This document shows, in pieces, positions 37,284-44,859 of a DNA stretch of 64,000 nucleotides (the first letter of the stretch is position 1; each line of letters begins with the position of its first letter). The DNA comes from Verrucomicrobiota bacterium (GTDB taxonomy: Bacteria > Verrucomicrobiota > Verrucomicrobiia > Limisphaerales > JADLHS01), in NCBI GenBank assembly GCA_029573725.1, contig JAKQDQ010000028.1, positions 291,377 through 355,376 on the forward strand, given 5' to 3'. A program made the translations under genes and the position numbers. The notes under the pieces were generated by a model. It had not been told where the DNA came from and ran no database searches. It saw only the letters and a program-made list of their open reading frames with translations.

Positions 37284-38516
37284 TCACGTTTTTACCGTAA
37301 TCGAGGAAGCTGGGAGATTCAGATGAAAGTGTCCTCTCCGCGGTAGCAGCTTCACCAACTCGTTACCTTCTGAACCAGCATGATTGAGCGCGCCAATCAG
37401 TGTATCGCGTAGCCGACGAAGCCACTGGTCATCGTTGTTGGCGATTTGTTCGAGGATCGTATCGTTGAGTTGAGCCTCATGGCGCCAGTCCGAGTAATCT
37501 TTGGCAGCCGCCTCACTATGAACGGTCTGGCAAAACTCTTGAAGCGGTTTCATCGCACTGGTGTTACGCGGCAAAGGCGGCAGCCCTTTCATAACTCGCT
37601 CGGCGAGAAACAACATGAGGACATGTGGAAGTGGGTTTAGCGTCAGAACCCTGGAGTTTATTTTAATCTGAGGTTTTGAACGCCAAAGCGTGAGACGCAC
37701 GTTTTGACGGGCGTACTCCTCCACCTTGACCTGACACAACTGAACGAGCCGGCTGTAGCTCTGTTTCTTTTTCAGGTCACGCTCAAACAGGTTGCGCAAG
37801 GCGACAAAGGGGATTTTGCCCAGTTGAACGTTCGCTTTCTCGCTGCTGATCGAGATGGGGTTCCCTTTGCGATCGGTCCCGTGGTGGATCACCGGATTGA
37901 CGGGGCGGAAGTAAAACCGGGGCTTGAGGCCGCCCGACTCGAAGGGTTCGTTGACGATGATGTGCGTGATGAGGTCGTCTTCCTTCCCCAGCAGCGTCAT
38001 CACGGATAACAGCAGCGCACTCATGGTCTTGCGCCCGCCGGCAATGGAAGCAACCAACCGAACCCCATCGTCCATCGCCAGGCCGCGGACGACTTCCATA
38101 ATGATGTCCGCAGCGGCCAAGTTTTCCTCCTCTGAAGTAATGTCCATGAGAGGGCGATTTCGTTTAAGCTTCGGATCGAAAATGGTGAAGAGTCGGATGT
38201 CCTGGGATGTGTCCCCGAAATGAAGCCGACCCGTCAAATCATGGCCCAGCCCTTCCAGGCGACAGCGCAGTTGGTCCCAAACACAATTCTCCGTCGGTGA
38301 AAGCAACTCTTCGATGAGGGCGTCGCGCCCTTTGGTGGTGGTGATGACCACAACTCGGTGCGGGATGATTGGCGGTTTTTCGTGGGCGAGCGCCCACACC
38401 GTTTCAGTCAGGACACCGGGCGACTCTCCCGTGACGCTGAGAAGGACGATCTGGCCGCCTTGGGCGGCTTCGGATGCAGGATTTCGAGCAGGTTTGGATT
38501 TGCGTTCAGCCTTCAT
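37284..38516 (-). CDS. CARF-domain CRISPR protein of the NE0113 (PF09623) family with a C-terminal extension
   Basis: This 410-residue protein has an N-terminal CARF/Rossmann-like domain (about 20-210): IVLLSVTGESPGVLTETVWAL, VVVITTTKGRD and LVASIAGGRKTMSALLLSV. Those are signature segments of the NE0113 family, called a Csm6-type ring nuclease in some annotations. Family members bind cyclic oligoadenylate and some can cleave it. Residues about 235-410 form an extra domain not expected in the short family members. It contains LTLNPLPHVLMLFLAERV and LLPRRGHFHLNLPASS, possibly a winged helix. It begins 3 bp after the Csx3-like gene stop and ends the effector unit. Confidence 0.78.
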   Translation of the reverse strand: MKAERKSKPARNPASEAAQGGQIVLLSVTGESPGVLTETVWALAHEKPPIIPHRVVVITTTKGRDALIEELLSPTENCVWDQLRCRLEGLGHDLTGRLHFGDTSQDIRLFTIFDPKLKRNRPLMDITSEEENLAAADIIMEVVRGLAMDDGVRLVASIAGGRKTMSALLLSVMTLLGKEDDLITHIIVNEPFESGGLKPRFYFRPVNPVIHHGTDRKGNPISISSEKANVQLGKIPFVALRNLFERDLKKKQSYSRLVQLCQVKVEEYARQNVRLTLWRSKPQIKINSRVLTLNPLPHVLMLFLAERVMKGLPPLPRNTSAMKPLQEFCQTVHSEAAAKDYSDWRHEAQLNDTILEQIANNDDQWLRRLRDTLIGALNHAGSEGNELVKLLPRRGHFHLNLPASSITVKT

Positions 38517-38519
38517 AAT

Positions 38520-38762
38520 TCAATGCGGGTTGTGGTTGAAGATTTCGACGGGGCCGGTGACGGGGCTTTCGTAGGTGAGGATGCGGGCGCGACCATGGAG
38601 CAGGTGGGCAAGACGCAAGTAAAGCCAGACCGGGCCGGGGCCGGTCAGAGTCACGTCAGCGCCGGCAGGCACGATCTCGCGAACGCGAGCTTCGTAGCCC
38701 GGCAAGTCGGCCAACTTGGCCGTGCCGGTGGCGGCGTAGAGGGTGGAAAGGTCGAGGGTCAT
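38520..38762 (-). CDS. Csx3-like small CRISPR protein (candidate ring nuclease Crn3)
   Basis: This 80-residue protein contains VTLTGPGPVWLYLRLAHLLHGRARILTYESPVTGPVEIFNHN, which fits the Csx3 core pattern of a G-x-G-P-x-W-L-Y segment, a central helix, and a final strand ending in a His-containing tail. Csx3 cleaves cyclic tetra-adenylate, ending type III signalling. Its start overlaps the stop of the Can2/Card1-like gene (ATGA), so effector and off-switch are translationally coupled. The resemblance is by pattern only, and the protein is at the short end of the family. Confidence 0.6.
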   Translation of the reverse strand: MTLDLSTLYAATGTAKLADLPGYEARVREIVPAGADVTLTGPGPVWLYLRLAHLLHGRARILTYESPVTGPVEIFNHNPH

Positions 38763-39952
38763 AGGGCCATTTTTCCCTCATTCAAAAAACCACCAACCAA
38801 AACCGGGAAATCGGCCAAGTCGTCGTGCCAGAGCAGGTGGCCACCAAAGTCCTTGGCGCGCTCTTCCTGGCTGGCGATGATTGCCCGCGCATTCGGCGCA
38901 TCGAACTCCGCTCTGAATTGGTGGACGTAGAGAATCCACTGACCGAAGAGTCGTCCAACGCGACGGGTGCGGGCGTTTTGTTCCTCGATGAGATTCGCCA
39001 GATCGCCAAGGTCAATGCGGCCCTTCGATTCAATCACTACGAAGCGCCCGTCCGAAACAACGGCCACGTCCAGTTCTGCGCTGCGCCCTTTTGGGCCGGG
39101 GTTAAGCCTCACATGCCACGCCACGTCATCAAATGCGCCACGGTTCTTGAGTTGCGACCAAAGAAAAACTTCCAGATAGCCGCCCCTGATAAATTTGGAA
39201 TTTTCTTCCTGGGCGCTATTGCGATGAAAGGGGCGGCCCAAAGACTCGCCGCATAAGACGTAGGCTCCGCGTTGGCCTGACTTTTGGATTATTTTTGCGG
39301 TTTCGAGCGTCTGGAGAAAAGCCGGGGGAAGCTTGCGCGGGATAACCGGTCTGTCCACCGCTTCGGAAAGCTTGAACAATTCAGGCCAATAAAAGCCCGG
39401 CGCATCTACAATCATCTCGGCTGCGGCCTGCAATTCCGTTGCGGGAGTGTGCGCGGTGCGAAACTCGGTGAGGGATGAACCGCGCTCAACCTTGTGGCCG
39501 GCAGCCAGAATATGGACCAACGTGTTCAGGCCCAGCCTGGTCGAATCAAGCAACTCTGAACGAACCGCGCCGGTTTGGGGGTTGTCCTCGATGAGCAATT
39601 GGCGGTCAGCGGTGTTGACGTAGATGGCTCGCGCGGGCTTGGTTTCCGCGATGCGGCGAGCCGCGTAACTCATAATCTTCGTGCCTCCGGTCCAGTTGAT
39701 GGTGAGGTCGTCAATCGAAGAGGTGGCTCGTCCGATCGTTTTTCCACAGTCGGCCAGATCGTAAGGCAAAACGGTTATTGGGTCTTGAAGCCGGGCTTGA
39801 CATCCGGCGGCCCGCAGCGCCGCCTCGAGGTGTTTAACCTGTTGAGAGGATTGGTCCGTGACAATTGGGATGACGAGTTCGGGGCGTTCGTGAAGAATGC
39901 CGATGACGTTCGGCATCAATTCCCCACTGAGGAGGCAAAGTTGGGTCTTCAT
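38759..39952 (-). CDS. Can2/Card1-like CARF-nuclease (DUF1887 family)
   Basis: This 397-residue effector carries an N-terminal CARF domain (about 1-150) with VTDQSSQQVKHL and INWTGGTKIMSYAA (Gly89-Gly90 ligand loop). The C-terminal part is a PD-(D/E)xK nuclease: GGYLEVFLWSQL (Glu261), ELDVAVV (Asp295) and VVIESKG (Glu308, Lys310). Card1 and Can2 are activated by cyclic tetra-adenylate and degrade nucleic acids. All nuclease residues are intact. Its start overlaps the Cmr6-Cmr1 stop (ATGA) and its stop overlaps the Csx3-like start, so expression is locked to the Cmr complex and the ring nuclease candidate. Confidence 0.85.
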   Translation of the reverse strand: MKTQLCLLSGELMPNVIGILHERPELVIPIVTDQSSQQVKHLEAALRAAGCQARLQDPITVLPYDLADCGKTIGRATSSIDDLTINWTGGTKIMSYAARRIAETKPARAIYVNTADRQLLIEDNPQTGAVRSELLDSTRLGLNTLVHILAAGHKVERGSSLTEFRTAHTPATELQAAAEMIVDAPGFYWPELFKLSEAVDRPVIPRKLPPAFLQTLETAKIIQKSGQRGAYVLCGESLGRPFHRNSAQEENSKFIRGGYLEVFLWSQLKNRGAFDDVAWHVRLNPGPKGRSAELDVAVVSDGRFVVIESKGRIDLGDLANLIEEQNARTRRVGRLFGQWILYVHQFRAEFDAPNARAIIASQEERAKDFGGHLLWHDDLADFPVLVGGFLNEGKMAL

Positions 39953-41961
39953 TGTAAAGAATCGGTTTTCGGTGGAACTGGCGGAGCAGATAGCGGGTCT
40001 TTAAGAGAGGGTAATGCTGGCGATGCAGAGGGGGCGGGATGGGCAAGTATGCGAGCTTGCGGAACCTCGAAAGCAATAACATCCAAGGCGCCATCCTTTA
40101 CCGGAAGAAGACGGAAGTAAATTGCACTCGCCTGGCGAGGATCAGGGCTGCCCAGGACGCTGGGTTTTTTCGCAGGCCAGCCATCATCCTTGTTTCGCCA
40201 ACGCTTGAGTGCCTGCTCCACAAAATTCATGGCGGAATGCAACTGGGCGTGTGGGTTCTCCTTCGCCGTCATCTTGGCAATAGACTTTATCTTCCGAAAA
40301 GCGAACCCGCGTTTCTCCAACTCCTTCTGGAGTTCGGATTCCCAGCAAGAATCCTCTGGCTTCTCCGCGCACACCCACGCACCAAACCCGCGGGTCAAAC
40401 GGAAGCCGATACCACCGTAGGCCAGCAATGCTCGGAGTGAGAGCTCCGCCAATTCGTGAACCCCACCTTGCAGCAGATCCAAACCGGTTACTTCCAAACG
40501 AAAGGAACTACCCGGAGCGATTTGAGATTGGACGCGAGCCTTGCCTGAGGTTGGTGGTCTATCGGTCGGAGGGGTTTCCCACATCCTCGATTGACCCTGG
40601 TTGGGCGCGGTTAACCAATAGTGCAAGTAATCTCCCTTTTTCTCGTTGCCATCCGCGACGAAATCTGGCGACCAAATTTGTGAGGAACGCGTTAGCCGGC
40701 TTAGACCTGAGACCCTGACACGAACGCGGCTGCGGAGACATTTGGGCGTAATACCGCCGAAAACTTCGGTCTCCTGGATCTTGTTGCCCCCAAGAGCGCG
40801 AAACCACCAGCGCCACCGGCCGACGATGGCTTCGCCACGAATTTCCGCTTCAATCGGTTTACGGCCAGCCGCGAAGCAAGGCGTGAGAAAAGTGAGTGTG
40901 AAAGGTTGTCTATCCCTGAGGGGAATCCCTAATTTGGAGACGGGGGTGACGATTGGAACGGTCGGGAGCAACGATTCCCCACTGGCTCGGGCGGCATCAT
41001 CCAGAGCAAAAACTCCGAAACCATGAGTTGTTCGGGAACCGATTCCCAAGTTTTCCAGACCATATTTCAACCATGCGGCAACCTGAGGACGAAGGTCTAA
41101 ACCAGATCGTCGAGCGAATATCAGCCCAAAAGCATAGAGAGTATCCCGGGCTTGTCCGATTGCCGGAAAGAGCACAGGGATTGGATTGTCATCATCGGTT
41201 GCGACTGCCGCAGCGCTCTTGCTCGCGTAGTATTTCTGGTGATGTGGCGTGATTAGCACCTTGGTTACTGGTGGCGATCCATTGACCAGAAAGCCATCGA
41301 GGAAATTTACTCCTCCAGCGAAACAGGGAATTTGTTTCCATGGTTCTTTGCCAAATTCAGCTTTGGGTCGAAGCCGCGACAGAAGTTCCAACCATACTTC
41401 CTCGCGCACGGCATCCCACTGTTCCCCGCACGCCCAAGCGAAATCGGAATGAAAATCTCCGGGGGCTTCATCTTCACGTTGTTTCCGACCGGAACGCCAG
41501 TCGCTCTCGGTCCAGCCGAAGGCGAGCGCAATCCGAGTTAGAATCACTGCCTTTGGGGATGCGGTGGATGCCGCTTGGAGTTCCAAAAGCGCCGAGCGGC
41601 GAGCACAACCCTTCACCGCACTGGCTGGGATGTAAGGCAAGCCGCTATTCCTGTCCAAGCAGAGTCCGCCATTCTCCATAACGCTGCCTGAAGCGTTAAG
41701 AATCATTCTCTCTGCGGCGCGACCGTAGAGCACCTGCAAGCCATGAACATTTCGTAGGAGGGCGCGCCAGCAATCAATCTTTCCAAGCCAAGTGTCTCCT
41801 TCCGTAATCGCGTCGCAATTCCGGCTGCGCCACTCTTTGTCGTTCTCGCTCCCGGCAACCGTCAGGTAACGAGAAGAAAGAAGTGAGCGGGACAGCCCCT
41901 TACCACTATGTTGGCCGTTGGGAAAGAGTGTGTCACGAGTTTGTTTTGGAAGAGCGTGCAT
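39949..41961 (-). CDS. Natural Cmr6-Cmr1 fusion protein
   Basis: A single 670-residue frame carries two type III-B RAMP subunits. Residues about 1-330 are Cmr6: SGLPYIPASAVKGCARR, FLDGFLVNGSPPVTKVLITPHH, the Gly-rich LENLGIGSRTTHGFGVFAL. Residues about 350-640 are Cmr1: FTLTFLTPCFAAGRKPIEAEIRGEAIVGRWRWWFRALGG, ETEVFGG, and the Gly-rich LAYGGIGFRLTRGFGAW. The two join through a short linker near 325-350 with no stop between. Cmr6 and Cmr1 are neighbours at the head (3' end of the crRNA) of the complex, so fusion is structurally plausible. It starts 30 bp after cmr5. A/T content is higher than in cmr2-cmr4. Confidence 0.88.
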   Translation of the reverse strand: MHALPKQTRDTLFPNGQHSGKGLSRSLLSSRYLTVAGSENDKEWRSRNCDAITEGDTWLGKIDCWRALLRNVHGLQVLYGRAAERMILNASGSVMENGGLCLDRNSGLPYIPASAVKGCARRSALLELQAASTASPKAVILTRIALAFGWTESDWRSGRKQREDEAPGDFHSDFAWACGEQWDAVREEVWLELLSRLRPKAEFGKEPWKQIPCFAGGVNFLDGFLVNGSPPVTKVLITPHHQKYYASKSAAAVATDDDNPIPVLFPAIGQARDTLYAFGLIFARRSGLDLRPQVAAWLKYGLENLGIGSRTTHGFGVFALDDAARASGESLLPTVPIVTPVSKLGIPLRDRQPFTLTFLTPCFAAGRKPIEAEIRGEAIVGRWRWWFRALGGNKIQETEVFGGITPKCLRSRVRVRVSGLSRLTRSSQIWSPDFVADGNEKKGDYLHYWLTAPNQGQSRMWETPPTDRPPTSGKARVQSQIAPGSSFRLEVTGLDLLQGGVHELAELSLRALLAYGGIGFRLTRGFGAWVCAEKPEDSCWESELQKELEKRGFAFRKIKSIAKMTAKENPHAQLHSAMNFVEQALKRWRNKDDGWPAKKPSVLGSPDPRQASAIYFRLLPVKDGALDVIAFEVPQARILAHPAPSASPALPSLKDPLSAPPVPPKTDSLQ

Positions 41962-41991
41962 AAATTAAAAATGGGAATGCGGATGGTCCAC

Positions 41992-42366
41992 TCAGACTTC
42001 CGCGCCATCACCTTGTTTGGCAGCGAAACGCTTTACGTAGCCAATCAAGGCGAGAGCCTCGGCGGTTGCGCGTTGCGCGTCGGACGAATCAGGACATTCG
42101 GACAATGCGCGAATCATATCTCCCGCGTTTTCGCAACCGGCAAGTGATCTGATCGCAAACACGTCATTCGATAAATGTTTTGCTACTCCATTCATCACCA
42201 CGGCCATCGCCGGACGTTTTGAGCCATCGTTTTCGCTGGCAAATGAAGCCGCGGCCAATAGGCCGTTAGCAATTATCAACGCAGGCAGTCTGCTTGCATC
42301 AGCCTTGTTGGTCTGCTCCGCGATGCCGACGGCTGCTGCCGCTCGGATTTGTTCGAGGTTCTTCAT
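41992..42366 (-). CDS. cmr5: Type III-B small subunit Cmr5
   Basis: This 124-residue all-helical protein begins MKNLEQIRAAAAVGIAEQTNK, a typical Cmr5 start, and continues with LPALIIANGLLAAASFASEND and an ending helical LALIGYVKRFAAKQ. Cmr5 lines the minor filament of the Cmr complex and contacts the target RNA. Length matches the family (about 110-150). The gene starts 3 bp after the cmr4 stop and is followed 30 bp later by the cmr6-cmr1 fusion, in the middle of the effector unit. Confidence 0.85.
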   Translation of the reverse strand: MKNLEQIRAAAAVGIAEQTNKADASRLPALIIANGLLAAASFASENDGSKRPAMAVVMNGVAKHLSNDVFAIRSLAGCENAGDMIRALSECPDSSDAQRATAEALALIGYVKRFAAKQGDGAEV

Positions 42367-42369
42367 GGT

Positions 42370-43380
42370 TCAAGCTCCTTTCACGCCGTTGAGTTTGACG
42401 GTACAATAGCCAAGTCCGGTGGAGGCGTCGCCGCCGAACTGGAAGACCGAGCCGTCGCGGACGCCGGGCTTGTCGGATTGGTCATGGCCTTCCTTGTCCT
42501 TACCCTGGAATGCATTGATTGCCTCGTTGGCCTTGCGGCGTTCACCATTTGCCTTGTTGGCGGTTCGCTCGTCGAAGGCATGGAGGATCGAGTAGAACAA
42601 CGTTTCGCTGGGAACGTTCTCCTGGTTGAACAGTGCGCCGCCTTCGGCGGTGCCGGTTTCGTCGCTGATGCGGACATGCTGGGCAACCTCACAGGCGTTT
42701 TGAGCGAAGAAACTCATCATCCCATCGCTCAACACCACGAGCCGGCTGGTGACCTCCTGCCAAACAGGGTCATCGGTCAGCAACTGCGCGAGGGCGGCTG
42801 CTAATCCTTCCGGCAATTCACCAGTGTGGGTAAAGGTGTATTCTTCCAGCACGATCTTGTTTCCCAGGGCCAGCGGACCATTGGCGGCGAAGAACGCGTG
42901 TTCGTCGCACTGGTCAAGTTGCCCGGCGGCGGGTTTGGGGAATTGAGGAACGAGAGTCTTGTTCACCACGCCATCCCGTGAGGCTCGTTCCAATATCAGG
43001 GGGCAGGTGATCCAAGCAAAGCTGCCTTTGGCGGAGCGGATGGGGAAGGCCAGCAGGCGGGCTTCGCAGAATTGCAGCGCGCCGGTGAAGGCAACCTTGT
43101 CATTGTTCGAGCCGAAGAGCCAAGCGGCATCCTTCATCTCGTCGGGCACGTACTGATCCATTTCGTTCTTCTTGGCGGTGACGCGAAGGAATTTCTTCCC
43201 CTCCTGTTCCAGTTCTGCGTCCCACGCATCGGCAAACGTTCCTTTTAAGGACGAGGCGGGAATGATGGGAAATCCGGTGTGGCGTTCGCGGATGATGGGT
43301 TGGTCAATGGGGCCGACGCTGTCACCGGCGCCGACGTGGAGCGGGGTGCGGGTGAACAGGTAGAGCAACCGGGTTTGCAT
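42370..43380 (-). CDS. cmr4: Type III-B backbone subunit Cmr4 (Cas7 family)
   Basis: Cmr4 forms the backbone of the complex and cuts target RNA at 6-nt intervals. The ATG at 43378-43380 gives 336 residues: MQTRLLYLFTRTPLHVGAGDS. An ATG 15 codons upstream is possible. The catalytic Asp lies in VGPIDQPIIRERHTG (residue 26 on this start, the position known for the cleavage residue in characterised Cmr4). SSLKGTFADAW and the Gly-rich ending FQFGGDASTGLGYCTVK are also present. RNA cleavage is therefore predicted to be intact. Confidence 0.93.
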   Translation of the reverse strand: MQTRLLYLFTRTPLHVGAGDSVGPIDQPIIRERHTGFPIIPASSLKGTFADAWDAELEQEGKKFLRVTAKKNEMDQYVPDEMKDAAWLFGSNNDKVAFTGALQFCEARLLAFPIRSAKGSFAWITCPLILERASRDGVVNKTLVPQFPKPAAGQLDQCDEHAFFAANGPLALGNKIVLEEYTFTHTGELPEGLAAALAQLLTDDPVWQEVTSRLVVLSDGMMSFFAQNACEVAQHVRISDETGTAEGGALFNQENVPSETLFYSILHAFDERTANKANGERRKANEAINAFQGKDKEGHDQSDKPGVRDGSVFQFGGDASTGLGYCTVKLNGVKGA

Positions 43381-43476
43381 TGCCGATTGCCGATTGCCGA
43401 TTTTAGATGGTGATTCGTTGCTCATGGTCCAGTTGTAGTTCAGTGGTTGGTTAGAGTCATTCGGGCGGACGTCTGG

Positions 43477-44859
43477 TCACGTCCCAAAGAATTTCCAGGT
43501 GCCGCAGACGCCGAGGCCGAAGCCTTTCTCACCCATCAGGGTGCTGCGGCGGTTCTTGACTTCCTTGCCGTCCCTTGCTCCGTGCCAGTTGAGGGCGGTG
43601 GCCAGCTTGCCGGCGTCCTCGAGGGTGTCGGCTTCAAAATAGTACATCGCGCCCGCCGGAACGGCGAGGTGGGTGGTCTTGGCGCCGCCCCTGGCACGGT
43701 CGCCCTCCGGGTGAACCGCCGCCCATCCGGTGACAGGGATTGGTTTGGGTACCAAGGCGGCCACGAGTTTCGCAGCGATGGGGAGCGCTCCGCCTTCATC
43801 GGTAGCATAGCCAACACCCTGATGGTTCAGGCCGCGACGGTTGTGGCGTTGTTCTTCACTGATGACACGTAGTAAAACGCTGCTGTCTTCTGGATCAATC
43901 CAATTGGGCAGCCAGCCACCGGGATGAGACTGGCGGGCGATGGTGCTTTTCCGTCGCTGCGGTAGCCCGCCTTCGATTTCCGGCCAAATGGCGGGTGAGA
44001 GGAGGACCCATTTGACGAGGTATTTGCCGTTGTGGGTGTTGAAGCCAGGCGTCGCACGGCGTGGCAAGGGAATCTCCCCGCCATTGAGGAGGGTGGCGGT
44101 GCATAGGCGTTGTTGCCCACCAACCAGCAACCGGTCTTTTTCATTGATGAGCTTGGGAATCAGATCCCGCCGGCCAGCGTCGCCATTTTTCTCCCTGGTT
44201 CGGGCGAGGACACCGAGGCGCCAGTCGTCCCGGAGGCGGAGGTAGTGCGGGGAGTAGATTTTTCCGGCAGCCTCGCCCTGACCGGTGGTGCCGGTTTCGG
44301 GGTCAATGGCAATGCCGATGGTGGCTTCGGCATCACTGAAATCGGAATCGTTGCAGGCGTTAGGAGAATCCACGCAGCCATTGTTGCCATTGAGGTAGCG
44401 TTGGTAGGCGGCTGTGCTGAACCAGGCCTTGGCCGCCGAGTTTTTGGAGGGCGGCAGGCGATTGGCAACGGCGTATTCAAGCGGGTCGGGAAGGTTGGAT
44501 GAGGTGGAATCGAACGAATCCGTCGGCAGCAACGCGGGCTGCAGTGTGTCATCCATCAGATCCAGCGGCCGTGGGAAAAACCAGGTGCCGGGAGCGTCCG
44601 GGGTAGGTTGATACACGGGAAACGGTCCGGCGGTGACAAGAGAACCGAACTCACGAGCGTCTTTCAAAGCGCGGTTGCCGTTGCGTATCTGGTCATGTTT
44701 GTGCCCGTCAAGCCCGGAACGATGAAGGGCGGCGTGCAAGGCCGAGTTCGTGATGTGGGGCATTGGCCAGGCGGCGCCGTGGCCGGCAAGCGAGCCGGCC
44801 ATGGGCCGACCATCGCGGAAGAACAACACGTCGGCGGGTTGCAGCAGGATGATGTTCAT
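43477..44859 (-). CDS. cmr3: Type III-B Cas5-like subunit Cmr3
   Basis: Cmr3 holds the crRNA 5'-handle next to Cmr2. The 460-residue protein opens MNIILLQPADVLFFRDGRPMAG, a strong Cmr3 signature, followed by a Gly-rich GHGAAWPMPHITNSALHAAL. A later part has TGWAAVHPEGDRARGGAKTTHLAVPAGAMYYFEA and a Gly-rich end (MGEKGFGLGVCGTWKF). It overlaps the cmr2 stop by 4 bp (ATGA). A gap of 96 bp separates it from cmr4. Confidence 0.93.
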   Translation of the reverse strand: MNIILLQPADVLFFRDGRPMAGSLAGHGAAWPMPHITNSALHAALHRSGLDGHKHDQIRNGNRALKDAREFGSLVTAGPFPVYQPTPDAPGTWFFPRPLDLMDDTLQPALLPTDSFDSTSSNLPDPLEYAVANRLPPSKNSAAKAWFSTAAYQRYLNGNNGCVDSPNACNDSDFSDAEATIGIAIDPETGTTGQGEAAGKIYSPHYLRLRDDWRLGVLARTREKNGDAGRRDLIPKLINEKDRLLVGGQQRLCTATLLNGGEIPLPRRATPGFNTHNGKYLVKWVLLSPAIWPEIEGGLPQRRKSTIARQSHPGGWLPNWIDPEDSSVLLRVISEEQRHNRRGLNHQGVGYATDEGGALPIAAKLVAALVPKPIPVTGWAAVHPEGDRARGGAKTTHLAVPAGAMYYFEADTLEDAGKLATALNWHGARDGKEVKNRRSTLMGEKGFGLGVCGTWKFFGT

